From positions 1 through 8,331 of the forward strand of contig JAAYZJ010000349.1 in NCBI GenBank assembly GCA_012514915.1: DNA of 8,331 nt, in the 5' to 3' direction. A program made the translations under genes and the position numbers. Every line of letters starts with the position of its first letter. Position 1 is the first letter of the stretch. Shown here piece after piece: positions 1 through 6,961 of this stretch. This stretch comes from Lentisphaerota bacterium (GTDB lineage: Bacteria > Verrucomicrobiota > Kiritimatiellia > RFP12 > JAAYLN01). The notes beneath the pieces were generated by a model. That model did no database searches. It was not told the origin of the DNA and saw nothing but the letters and a program-made list of their open reading frames with translations.

Positions 1-41
1 CGCGCGGCCGTGCTCGACGGTTGCTGAGACGCCAAAGGTGC

Positions 42-70
42 TTGACATTGTTAGAGGCGTCTAATATTCT
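42..70 (+). promoter_or_regulatory. Predicted sigma70-type promoter of feoAB
   Basis: A consensus -35 hexamer TTGACA lies at 42-47. A -10-like TATTCT at 65-70 follows after a 17-base spacer and matches TATAAT at four of six positions. TAATAT at 62-67 is a better hexamer, but its spacer would be only 14 bases. With TATTCT, transcription would start near 77 and leave a leader of about 40 bases before feoA. The local sequence is more A/T-rich than the surrounding genes, as expected of a promoter. This is prediction from sequence only. Confidence 0.6.
51..64. promoter_or_regulatory. Candidate operator palindrome in the feo promoter
   Basis: The bases TTAGAGGCGTCTAA form an inverted repeat, TTAGA/TCTAA around four central bases. 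It lies between the -35 and -10 elements, so a bound protein would block RNA polymerase. DtxR/IdeR-type metal repressors recognise TTAG...CTAA-like half-sites, and feo operons are commonly controlled by iron-sensing repressors (Fur or DtxR families). The site is shorter than the 19-bp IdeR consensus and does not look like a Fur box. Assignment to a DtxR-like regulator is therefore inference; no regulator gene is present here. Confidence 0.4.
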
Positions 71-115
71 TGACGGCGTCGACAGGGCAAAGCGTCAAGT
101 TGACGGGAACAATCG

Positions 116-343
116 ATGACACTCAGGAATCTTGCACCAGGGATGACAGCCAGAATCACCGGCTACGAGTCGGGAAACCGTGCCTACCGCGCCAAGCTGC
201 TGGCGCTTGGCCTGACGCGCGGCACGCCCATCCACCTCGTCAACCAGGCCCCGCTGGGCGATCCCGTGCAGATCGAGCTTCGCGGCTTCAGCGTGTCGCT
301 CCGCAAGGCGGAGGCCGAGGTGGTTCAGGTGGAGGCGATTTAG
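116..343 (+). CDS. feoA: FeoA, small SH3-like ferrous iron transport protein
   Basis: A 75-residue cytosolic protein of the FeoA family. FeoA proteins are SH3-like beta-barrels that assist the FeoB transporter in Fe2+ uptake. Typical features are visible: the opening MTLRNLAPGMTARITGY, the central RAKLLALGLTRGTPIHLVNQAPLGDPVQIEL (here in two parts, residues about 25-40 and 40-55), and the closing segment RGFSVSLRKAEAEVV. The family hallmarks are the L-ALGL-RGT turn and the GDP-shaped loop. Length is normal for a stand-alone FeoA. The ATG at 116 is preceded by a weak Shine-Dalgarno GGGAA (105-109) six bases upstream. feoB follows 28 bases later, so the two form an operon. A second FeoA domain and a feoC gene, found in some feo operons, are absent here. 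Confidence 0.96.
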   Translation: MTLRNLAPGMTARITGYESGNRAYRAKLLALGLTRGTPIHLVNQAPLGDPVQIELRGFSVSLRKAEAEVVQVEAI

Positions 344-344
344 C

Positions 345-358
345 GTGGCCTAGGCCAC
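345..358. repeat. Perfect 14-base palindrome between feoA and feoB
   Basis: GTGGCCTAGGCCAC is identical to its own reverse complement. It starts one base after the feoA stop codon and ends 13 bases before the feoB ATG. With no internal loop it would form only a tight hairpin in RNA, or act as a protein site in DNA. The rest of the gap, down to 371, is C/A-rich with no Shine-Dalgarno sequence. The palindrome may matter for feoB translation or mRNA stability; that is inference. Confidence 0.5.
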
Positions 359-371
359 CCCAACCACTACC

Positions 372-2687
372 ATGCAGCGACCCTGTTCCGTCGCCCTGGT
401 CGGCAACCCGAACGCGGGCAAGACGACCGTCTTCAACGCGCTGACCGGATCGCGCCAAACCATCGGCAACTGGCCGGGCGTGACGGTGGAACGCAAGGAG
501 GGAGTCTGCCGGCTGCCCAGCGGATCCAACCTCACGGTCGTCGATCTGCCGGGGATCTACTCGCTGATGGCCTCCAGCGAGGATGAGCGGATCGCCGTCG
601 ATTTCATCCTGAGCCGCCGGGCCGATTTGCTCATCAACGTGATCGACGGCTCGAACCTCGAGCGCAACCTCTACCTGACCCTGCTCCTGACGGAGCTGCG
701 GGTGCCGATGATCCACGTGGTCACCATGATGGACCTTGCCGCGGAGCGCGGCACGGCCATCGACCTGCAGCATCTGGCGCGGCACCTGGGCGCGCCGGTG
801 ATTGCGGTCGATCTCCGCGGGCGGGGGGGCGTGCAGCCGTTGCTGGAGCAGCTGCGCGAGGTGGTCGAGCATCCGGTGGTGCCGGCGGTGCGCACGAGCT
901 ACCCGGCGGCGGTCGAGACGGAGATCGCCCGTATCCAGGCCCGCTGCCGGGCGGTCGCCGATGCGCGCGGCGTGCCGGCGCGCTGGGTCGCCATGCAGCT
1001 GCTGGAGGCCGATCCCGCCGCCGTGTCGCGCTTCCGCGACCAGGTGGGCGAGGAGGAGCTCGCCGAAGCCGACCGCCGCATCCAGGCGGCCTGCGGCGCC
1101 TTTACCGACGAGGTTTTCGCGAACGCGCGCTACGCCGTGATCCAGGGGCTCTGCGCCGAGGTCGTGCGGCGTCCCGCCGGCCGGGTCGCGGCCACCGCCC
1201 CGGCCGACCGCTGGATCCTCAACCGCTGGCTCGGCATCCCCTTCTTTCTCGCCGTCATGTTCGTCGTCTTCTGGGCCACGCAGGTGGTCGGCGGCGCCTT
1301 CATCGATTTTTTCGACAGCCTGGGCGCCACGCTCTTCGTCGAGACGCCCCGCTTCCTGCTCGAACGGCTGCGGGCGCCGGCGCCGCTGGTCGCCCTGGTC
1401 GCGGACGGGCTGGGCGCCGGCCTGCAGACCATGGCCACCTTCCTGCCGCCGATCTTCTTCATGTTTCTCTGCCTGGCGCTGCTCGAGGATTCGGGCTACA
1501 TGGCGCGCGCCGCCTTCGTCATGGACCGGGCGATGAGCTGGCTGGGCCTGCCGGGAAAGTCGTTTGTCCCGCTGCTGGTGGGCTTCGGCTGCAGCGTGCC
1601 GGCGATTCTGGCGACACGGACGCTCGAGAGCCGGCGCGACCGCTTCCTGACGATCTTCATGACCCCCTTCATGTCCTGCGGGGCCAAGCTTCCCGTCTAC
1701 GTCGTCTTCGGCGCCGCCTTTTTCGCCGAAAACCCGGGCCGTCTCGTGTTCCGCATCTACCTGGCGGGTTTGGTGCTGGGCGTCCTGACGGGGCTGCTGC
1801 TCAAGAAGACGCTGTTCACGGGGCAGCCCTCGCACTTCATCATGGAGCTCCCCCCCTACCACCTGCCGCGCCTGCGCTCGATTCTGCTGAACGTCTGGGA
1901 CCGCCTGCGGATGTTCATCTTCCGCGCAGGCAAGGTGATCGTGCCGATGGTGCTCGTTCTCGGCCTGCTCAACACGGTCGGCCGCGACGGCTCGATCGGC
2001 CATGAGAACACGCGCGGGTCGCTGCTGGCGACGGGTGGCGCGGCGCTGACCCCCCTCTTCGAACCGATGGGGATCGAGCGGGACAACTGGCCGGCGACCG
2101 TCGCCATCTTCTCGGGTCTGTTCGCCAAGGAGGCGGTGATCGGGACGCTCAACGGCATCTACGGGCAGAACAGCGGCCTGGCGGCGCCGGCCGGCGAGGG
2201 GCTCGCCGCAGAGGCGGGAGACCCGCCGCCCTTCGACTTTCTGGGGGGAGTGGCCGACGCCTTCCGCACGCTGCCGGGGGGGCTGGCGGGCATCGTGGAT
2301 TCGCTGGCGGACCCCCTGGGGCTGCGGGCCGTCGGCGAGGACGAGACGAGCCTCGGCGCCCGCTACGACGCCGACGAATCGCTCTTCACGAATCTGCGCC
2401 AGGCCTTCTCCAAGGGGCGCGACCAGGCCTTCGCCTACCTGCTGTTCATCCTCCTCTACGTCCCCTGCTTCGCCGCCATGGGCGCCGCGTTCCGCGAGCT
2501 TGGCCGGCTGTACGGGATCATCCTCGTGGTTTATCTGACCATGCTGGGATGGAGTGTGGCGACGCTTTACTACCAGATCACCCTGGGGCGCGAATGGTTC
2601 TGGATCGTCACGCCCTGCCTGCTCCTGGGAGGCATGGCCGGCAGCTTCCACCTGATGGGGCGGCGGCGCCGGGTGCCGCTGGTCTGA
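372..2687 (+). CDS. feoB: FeoB, ferrous iron transporter with G-protein domain
   Basis: A 771-residue inner-membrane Fe2+ transporter, about the length of E. coli FeoB. The N-terminal G domain shows G1 GNPNAGKTT (11-19), a G2 Thr near residue 38 (GVTVE), G3 DLPG (58-61) and a G5-like DLRGRGG (147-153). G4 reads TMMD (118-121) where the family normally has N-x-x-D. A helical cytosolic linker follows (about 180-265), then the membrane part from about 285. Family signatures there are LEDSGYMARAAFVMD (371-385), GFGCSVP (404-410, Cys407), MSCGAKLPVY (434-443), LFAKEAVIGTLNGIYG (583-598) and a C-terminal YVPC (696-699) and GWSVATLYYQ (726-735). The start is fixed: an in-frame stop lies at 351-353, no other start codon follows it, and G1 begins at residue 11. 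No Shine-Dalgarno precedes this ATG, so translation may depend on coupling to feoA. Confidence 0.97.
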   Translation: MQRPCSVALVGNPNAGKTTVFNALTGSRQTIGNWPGVTVERKEGVCRLPSGSNLTVVDLPGIYSLMASSEDERIAVDFILSRRADLLINVIDGSNLERNLYLTLLLTELRVPMIHVVTMMDLAAERGTAIDLQHLARHLGAPVIAVDLRGRGGVQPLLEQLREVVEHPVVPAVRTSYPAAVETEIARIQARCRAVADARGVPARWVAMQLLEADPAAVSRFRDQVGEEELAEADRRIQAACGAFTDEVFANARYAVIQGLCAEVVRRPAGRVAATAPADRWILNRWLGIPFFLAVMFVVFWATQVVGGAFIDFFDSLGATLFVETPRFLLERLRAPAPLVALVADGLGAGLQTMATFLPPIFFMFLCLALLEDSGYMARAAFVMDRAMSWLGLPGKSFVPLLVGFGCSVPAILATRTLESRRDRFLTIFMTPFMSCGAKLPVYVVFGAAFFAENPGRLVFRIYLAGLVLGVLTGLLLKKTLFTGQPSHFIMELPPYHLPRLRSILLNVWDRLRMFIFRAGKVIVPMVLVLGLLNTVGRDGSIGHENTRGSLLATGGAALTPLFEPMGIERDNWPATVAIFSGLFAKEAVIGTLNGIYGQNSGLAAPAGEGLAAEAGDPPPFDFLGGVADAFRTLPGGLAGIVDSLADPLGLRAVGEDETSLGARYDADESLFTNLRQAFSKGRDQAFAYLLFILLYVPCFAAMGAAFRELGRLYGIILVVYLTMLGWSVATLYYQITLGREWFWIVTPCLLLGGMAGSFHLMGRRRRVPLV

Positions 2688-3058
2688 GGCCTGCCCGGCT
2701 GTACTCGGCTAGCGACAAAGGGTGCGATGACTGCGCATCGAGAGGGATTCAAAAGAATGCAGGGATTCGCAATAAGTCAACACGCCCTGAAGGCGGGACT
2801 CCGACGCGGCTGTGCAGCGAGTAGGCGTTCGGTTTCAGCAGACCGCCTTCTTCCACGCTCACGACAAGGCGCGCGACAAAGTTTGCGGCGGCACTACTAC
2901 AAACTCCCGACCTTTAGAACTCCCCAACTTCGCCACCTTGCCCACGGATTCATGCTCATCCTTCGCCCCCCCGGTCGCCAACCGGGTCGCTGCTGAATCT
3001 GCTTGCTGAAAACGGGCCGGACATGCTTCAATAGCCGCCCTGACGACTCACCCCCCAC
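2688..3058. other. Non-coding spacer between feoB and the DUF4838 gene
   Basis: No credible gene was found in these 371 bases. Short open frames occur, but none has a ribosome site or recognisable protein features. Small inverted repeats are visible: CGCC/GGCG around CTGAA (2783-2795) and CCCGGT/ACCGGG around CGCCA (2970-2986). Neither is followed by a T-run, so neither is a convincing terminator for feoB. Base composition is less G/C-rich than the flanking genes. The promoter of the next gene should lie here, but I see no hexamer pair good enough to name. Confidence 0.5.
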
Positions 3059-3064
3059 GAGGAG
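3059..3064 (+). promoter_or_regulatory. Ribosome binding site that fixes the DUF4838 start
   Basis: GAGGAG lies seven bases before the ATG at 3072. It decides the start over an in-frame TTG at 3003, which has no such site and would place 23 polar residues in front of a clear signal peptide. Confidence 0.8.
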
Positions 3065-3071
3065 TTCCGCC

Positions 3072-5690
3072 ATGCGCCTGCCCATCCTGCCACACCGTCT
3101 GCTGGTCGTCGCCCCGCTGCTGCTGGCCCTGTCCGCCGGTCTTGCCCGGTCCGAACCCGTGACCGTCACGCTGGCGGAGAACGGCGTGGCGCACTTTCCC
3201 GTGGTCGTCGCCACGGGCGCCACGACGCGGGTGCGCGCGGCGGCCGACGATCTCGCCGGGCTGCTGCAGCGGATCACGGGGGCGCCCTTTGCCGTGCAGG
3301 TGGCGACCAACGCCGTCCGCGGCATCCAGGTGGGCGCCGCCGGCGATTTCACCAATCTGCCCCCCGATTTTGTCTTCGCGCCCGACCACCCCCTGCGGCG
3401 CGAGGAGTACCGCATCCGGACGCACGCCCAGGGCGTCTGGGTCATCGGCGCCACCGAACAGGCCGCCAGCCACGCCGTCTGGGGGCTGTTGGACGGGCTC
3501 GGCTACCGGCTCTTCTTCCTGACCGACACCTGGGAAGTCGTACCGGAAATCCCGGTCCTGCGGCTGGCGCTCGACACCGTCGACGCCCCCGACTACCACA
3601 CCCGCCAGGCGCCGCGCGGCGCCCCCTGGAGCGACCGCAAGCTCTGGCAGCGCTGGAGCACGCGCAACCGGATCACCTCGGCCTTTTCGCTGAACACGGG
3701 ACATGCCTACGACGGCATCATCCGCGCCAACCGCGAGGTGTTCGGTCGGAATCCCGGCTTCTACCCGCTGATCGGCGGCGAGCGGCGGCACGCCGGCCGC
3801 ACCGACGGCGGCGGCAACATCAAGTTCTGCATCGGCAATCCCGAGCTGCGCCGGGTGGTGGTCGACTATGCCGTGCGCTCCATGCAGGCCAACCCCGCGC
3901 GCGAGAGCATCTCGATGGATCCGTCCGACGGCAGTGGCTGGTGCGAATGCGACGCCTGCGCCGCCGTCGGCAGCCCGAGCGACCGGGTGCTGCTCCTCGC
4001 CAACGAGGTCGCCGAGGCGATCAACGCGCTGGGGCTGGGGCCGAAGTACGTGGGCATCTACGCCTACAACCAGCACAGCCCGGCCCCGTCCATCAAGGCC
4101 CACTCGAACGTCGTCGTCAGCGTGGCGACGAGCTTCATCCGCGGCGGCTACACGGTCGAGCAGCTCATCGAGGGGTGGCGGGCGCAGGGCGCGACCCTCG
4201 GCATCCGCGACTATCACGACGTCTTCACGTGGAGCCACGACATGCCGCGCCGGGCGCGCGGCGGCAACCTCGACTACCTGCAGCGGACCATTCCCTATTT
4301 CCACAGCCAGGGCGCCCGCTTCATGAATTCGGAGAACTCCGACTCCTGGGGCGCCAACGGGCTGGGCTACTGGATCACCCCACGGCTGCTGTGGCGCGTG
4401 TCGGAGGCTGGACGGATCGACGCGCTGATCGACGATTTCACGTCGCGCGCCTTCGGGCCCGCCGCCGCGCCGATGCGGGCGTTCTACGCGCTGCTCAACC
4501 AGGACCGCTCGCTCCACACGGCCGAGCACGTCGTCGCCCGGATGTACCGCGACCTCGCAGCGGCGCGGGACCTGGCCGCCGCGCGTCCCGACGTGCTGGC
4601 GCGCCTCGACGACCTCGTCCTCTACACCCGCTACTGCGAACTCTACCACACCTACCGCCAGGCCTCGGGCGAGGCGCGCCAGGCCGGCTTCGAGGCGATC
4701 TGGCGCCATGCCTACCGCATGCGCGACCGCATGATGCTCTCGACCGTCGCGATCTGCAGCCGCGAACGCTACCGCGACCGGGCGATGGTCATGCCGGAAG
4801 ATGCCGCCTGGAAGGTTCCCGAAGAGAAGAACCCCTGGAAGGACAGCACCCCCTTCGCCGCCGCGGATATCAACACCTTGCTGCAGGCGGGCATCGCGTC
4901 GAACCAGCTCGTCGTCCTCGACTTCGAACCCGTCGCGTTCGGCGAACGCCTGGTTCCCGCCACGGGGCTGACGATCCCCGAGAACCTGCCGCCGGGCGAA
5001 CTGCCCCTGACGGGGCGCGGCCTGCGGAAGTTCCTGCTGTGGTTCGAGCAGCCGCGCGAACTCTCGCTCGACGTCACCGGCGGCCTGATTGCCGGCTACC
5101 GCGACCGGGGCAACGTCAAGCTCCGCCTCTTCGCCGAGCAGGAGGCGACCCTCGAGGCCGTGGCCGTCGACGAAAGCGTGCCGCCCGACGGCGAGACGCG
5201 CGCCGTCACGCTGAAGTCGCCCTACGCCGGGTTGCATACGCTGGAAGTCTCCGACGGCAGCGACCGCACCTCGCTGACGATTCCCGGCGAGCTGCCGTTG
5301 ACCGTCCCCTCGAGCCAGGAGGAGCGCGCGCGCCTGGGCGGCCGCTGGACGCTCTACGGCTACGTGCCGCGCGGCACCACCGTCGTCGGGGGCTATGCCG
5401 CCGACAACACCGGGCGGTTGTGCGACAGCGCCGGCCGGATCGTCTTCGATTTCACCAAGCAGCGGGCGGCCGGCTACTTCAGCGTGCCGGTGGAGCCCGG
5501 CCAGGATGGCACCTTCTGGCGCTTCGAGCAGTGCGCCGGCGACCGCTACCTGATGACGATCCCCCCCTACCTGGCGGCCCATCCGTCCAAGCTCCTCCTT
5601 CCCGCCGAGGTGGTCGCGCGCGATGCCGCCCAGCCGGCGGCGCTGCCTGCGGAGGCGGCGGCACCCGCGGAGGCAGGGGCGGGGGAGTGA
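3072..5690 (+). CDS. Secreted DUF4838 domain protein, possible glycan-active enzyme
   Basis: An 872-residue protein with a signal peptide: MRLP..R, then a hydrophobic LLVVAPLLLALSAGLA, with cleavage likely after Ala25 or Ser27. An alpha/beta domain follows (about 30-155), resembling the N-terminal domain of alpha-glucuronidases and GH20-like enzymes: ITGAPFAVQV, GIQVGAAGDF and the EEYRIRTHAQGVWVIGAT strand pair. The DUF4838 core spans about 175-480. It contains a CxCxxC cluster (Cys291, Cys293, Cys296) after DPSDGSGW, then DYHDVFTW (380-387) and ENSDSWGANGLGYW (421-434). A C-terminal region (about 660-735) looks like a beta-sandwich, and the last 23 residues are Ala/Pro/Glu-rich. DUF4838 proteins are often found with polysaccharide-degradation genes, but no activity is established for this one. 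No sulfatase, glycosidase or transporter gene lies beside it. It is probably transcribed alone. Confidence 0.88.
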   Translation: MRLPILPHRLLVVAPLLLALSAGLARSEPVTVTLAENGVAHFPVVVATGATTRVRAAADDLAGLLQRITGAPFAVQVATNAVRGIQVGAAGDFTNLPPDFVFAPDHPLRREEYRIRTHAQGVWVIGATEQAASHAVWGLLDGLGYRLFFLTDTWEVVPEIPVLRLALDTVDAPDYHTRQAPRGAPWSDRKLWQRWSTRNRITSAFSLNTGHAYDGIIRANREVFGRNPGFYPLIGGERRHAGRTDGGGNIKFCIGNPELRRVVVDYAVRSMQANPARESISMDPSDGSGWCECDACAAVGSPSDRVLLLANEVAEAINALGLGPKYVGIYAYNQHSPAPSIKAHSNVVVSVATSFIRGGYTVEQLIEGWRAQGATLGIRDYHDVFTWSHDMPRRARGGNLDYLQRTIPYFHSQGARFMNSENSDSWGANGLGYWITPRLLWRVSEAGRIDALIDDFTSRAFGPAAAPMRAFYALLNQDRSLHTAEHVVARMYRDLAAARDLAAARPDVLARLDDLVLYTRYCELYHTYRQASGEARQAGFEAIWRHAYRMRDRMMLSTVAICSRERYRDRAMVMPEDAAWKVPEEKNPWKDSTPFAAADINTLLQAGIASNQLVVLDFEPVAFGERLVPATGLTIPENLPPGELPLTGRGLRKFLLWFEQPRELSLDVTGGLIAGYRDRGNVKLRLFAEQEATLEAVAVDESVPPDGETRAVTLKSPYAGLHTLEVSDGSDRTSLTIPGELPLTVPSSQEERARLGGRWTLYGYVPRGTTVVGGYAADNTGRLCDSAGRIVFDFTKQRAAGYFSVPVEPGQDGTFWRFEQCAGDRYLMTIPPYLAAHPSKLLLPAEVVARDAAQPAALPAEAAAPAEAGAGE

Positions 5691-5700
5691 CCTCGGTAAC

Positions 5701-5746
5701 GTTGAACAGTGTTCAGCGTTGAACGTTCAGCGGTGCGCGGTTTTTT
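5701..5746 (+). terminator. Duplicated GTTGAAC/GTTCAGC palindromes ending in a T6 run
   Basis: Eleven bases after the DUF4838 stop lie two adjacent copies of one word: GTTGAACAGTGTTCAGC (5701-5717) and GTTGAACGTTCAGC (5718-5731). They differ by an AGT insertion at the centre. Each half is near-complementary to the other, so RNA could fold as one or two short hairpins. TTTTTT follows at 5741-5746, nine bases after the second copy. This is an imperfect intrinsic terminator at best; it could equally be the edge of a dispersed repeat. Confidence 0.4.
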
Positions 5747-5758
5747 GCTCGGCCGAGC
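5747..5758. repeat. 12-base perfect palindrome at the edge of repeat copy A
   Basis: GCTCGGCCGAGC equals its reverse complement and joins the T6 run to the first bases of repeat copy A. No equivalent is seen at the outer edge of copy B, so it is probably not part of the repeat unit. Confidence 0.45.
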
Positions 5759-5893
5759 ATGGGAAGCGAACAACCGCCGGGGACGGCGGACTCCAGCGTG
5801 CCGACTGCATGGTTCGCCGGCGATGCGCGTCGGACGACGACGACGGGGCACGACAACGGGACACGATTGGCTTCGCACCCCTCGTCAGCCGTA
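5757..5893 (+). repeat. 137-base structured intergenic repeat, copy A
   Basis: This segment matches the reverse complement of 7897-8034 over its whole length, with about 15 substitutions and one single-base indel by eye (about 88% identity). It holds a hairpin CCGCCG/CGGCGG with a GGGA loop (5774-5789), enclosed by GCGAAC (5766-5771) and GTTCGC (5812-5817). The longest identical block runs through the GGGGCACGACAACGGGACAC region (from about 5845). Short open frames cross it in several frames on both strands, but the same frames appear in copy B because the DNA is repeated; they do not look coding. The two copies face each other around manA and udg. Confidence 0.85.
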
Positions 5894-5913
5894 GTCGCAC
5901 CCTTCAATGGGTA

Positions 5914-5940
5914 CCTCTGTGGGCTCTGTGTCTCCGTGTG
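5914..5940. repeat. CTCTGTG periodic tract
   Basis: Three near-identical words, CTCTGTG (5915-5921), CTCTGTG (5924-5930) and CTCCGTG (5932-5938), are spaced 8-9 bases apart. They form a T/C/G tract of low complexity beside the inner edge of repeat copy A. No coding or promoter role is evident. From memory, similar tracts (on the other strand CACAGAG-like) occur between genes in several Planctomycetes-Verrucomicrobia group genomes, but I could not check this. Confidence 0.45.
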
Positions 5941-5980
5941 AAAGGATTCCCGTCGCTTGTCGCGCCGGGCGGCTCGCGGG

Positions 5981-5999
5981 GACGCTCCGCTACAGCGTC
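5981..5999 (-). other. Stem-loop spanning the manA stop codon
   Basis: GACGCT (5981-5986) and AGCGTC (5994-5999) are exact complements around a 7-base loop that contains the manA stop codon. No T-run follows on the minus strand, so it is not a standard terminator. It may help stabilise the 3' end of the udg-manA transcript, or be chance in G/C-rich DNA. Confidence 0.3.
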
Positions 6000-6961
6000 G
6001 TTGCCAGCAGACGGGCGGGCGAGGCGCCGGGATCCAGCTTGCAGGCGGCGGCGCAGGCGGGAATCAGGCAACTCGACCCCGCGGGCAGGTGTTCGGTATG
6101 CCGCCCGACCGTCACGTCGCAGCCCCCCGCATCGACGAACAAGACGCGGAAGCTGCGGGCATCGCCGGGCCAGTCGCACGGCTGGTCGAGGGTGATGCCG
6201 CGCAGGATGAAGAAGGGGGTGGCGCAGCAGGTGCGCCACGTGTTGGGCCCGGCCGCCGCCGCGGCGGGCGCGGGGGGCGGCAGGGTCCAGTCGATCGAGG
6301 CCAGCGCCTCGTCGATATGCAGGGGGCGGGGGCGGCCCGCCGCGTCGACGCGCTTCCAGTCGTACAGCCGGTAGGTCGTGTTGGCGTTTTGCTGCACCTC
6401 GTAGATCAGGCAGCCGGCGCCGATCGCGTGGACCAGCCCGCCGGGAATGAAGAGGGTCTGGCCGGCTACGGCCGGGTGGGGCGCCAGCAGGGCCTCGGCC
6501 GTGCCGGCCACGAGCGCCGCCCGCAGCGTGCGCGGCGTGGTTCCCGGCGTCAGCCCGGCATAGAGCCGGGCGGCGGGATCGGCCGCCAGCAGGTGCCAGC
6601 ATTCGTTCTTGCACTCGGAGCCGAGCCGGCGGGCGGCCTCGGCCGTGGGATGCACCTGGACGCTGAGGTTGGCCCGGGCGTCGATGATCTTGAACAGCAG
6701 CGGAAAGCGGTCGGCCTCGGGGGCCGCCGTGCCGAGCAGGTCGCGGCCGTGGTGCCGGGCGAGTTCCGCCAGTGTGGCGCCGGCGCAGGGGCCGTTCATC
6801 AGCGTGCCGCAACCATCGGGGTGGGCCGAGATCTCCCAGGACTCGCCGCAGGTCGCGGGCAGGCCGCTCCGTCCATACAGCCTGGCGATGCGCTCGCCCC
6901 CCCAGATATAGGGCTTGTAGACCGGGGCAAAGCGCAGCGGGTAGGCGAGCCCGCCCGTCAT
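5990..6961 (-). CDS. manA: Class I mannose-6-phosphate isomerase
   Basis: A 323-residue cytosolic zinc enzyme interconverting mannose-6-phosphate and fructose-6-phosphate. It is of the short Bacillus-type class I form (about 315 residues) rather than the longer E. coli form. The N-terminus has YKPYIWGGERIA (15-26) and ESWEISAHPDG (40-50). Zinc ligands are visible at Gln102 and His104 (SVQVHP), Glu120 (CKNECWH) and His178 (PGGLVHAIG). The catalytic-region signature is YEVQQNANTTYRLYDWKR (187-204), where many relatives have Ser-Asp in place of Ala-Asn (193-194). The C-terminal cupin half (about 240-323) is weaker but present. The ATG overlaps the udg stop as ATGA, and a GAGGG (6971-6975, minus strand) lies nine bases upstream inside udg, indicating translational coupling. 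No other mannose or nucleotide-sugar gene is nearby. Confidence 0.93.
   Translation of the reverse strand: MTGGLAYPLRFAPVYKPYIWGGERIARLYGRSGLPATCGESWEISAHPDGCGTLMNGPCAGATLAELARHHGRDLLGTAAPEADRFPLLFKIIDARANLSVQVHPTAEAARRLGSECKNECWHLLAADPAARLYAGLTPGTTPRTLRAALVAGTAEALLAPHPAVAGQTLFIPGGLVHAIGAGCLIYEVQQNANTTYRLYDWKRVDAAGRPRPLHIDEALASIDWTLPPPAPAAAAAGPNTWRTCCATPFFILRGITLDQPCDWPGDARSFRVLFVDAGGCDVTVGRHTEHLPAGSSCLIPACAAACKLDPGASPARLLATTL

Noticed and set aside
288..2651. 787-residue open frame on the minus strand opposite feoB
   Set aside because: It has His/Arg/Gly/Gln-rich composition with no domain or membrane pattern and is antisense to a textbook FeoB. Long antisense frames are common in DNA with G/C-rich third codon positions.
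2727..3009. Small plus-strand frames between feoB and the DUF4838 gene, possibly a transposase remnant
   Set aside because: No DDE, HUH or other transposase motif and no terminal inverted repeats were seen; composition is not coding-like.
3003..3071. TTG start for the DUF4838 protein at 3003
   Set aside because: It has no ribosome site and would bury the signal peptide behind 23 polar residues. GAGGAG seven bases before the ATG at 3072 is decisive.
3048..5582. 844-residue open frame on the minus strand opposite the DUF4838 gene
   Set aside because: It is low in Lys, rich in Arg, Gly and Val, without motifs or a ribosome site, and mirrors a convincing secreted protein on the plus strand.
3941..5722. 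593-residue plus-strand frame overlapping the DUF4838 gene
   Set aside because: It is an extremely Arg/Ala/Pro-rich frame-shifted shadow with no recognisable domain.
5709..5907. Short open frames across repeat copy A, and similar ones across copy B (7775-8208)
   Set aside because: The two copies give similar peptides in several frames on both strands, as expected from repeated DNA. There is no ribosome site or frame-specific conservation.
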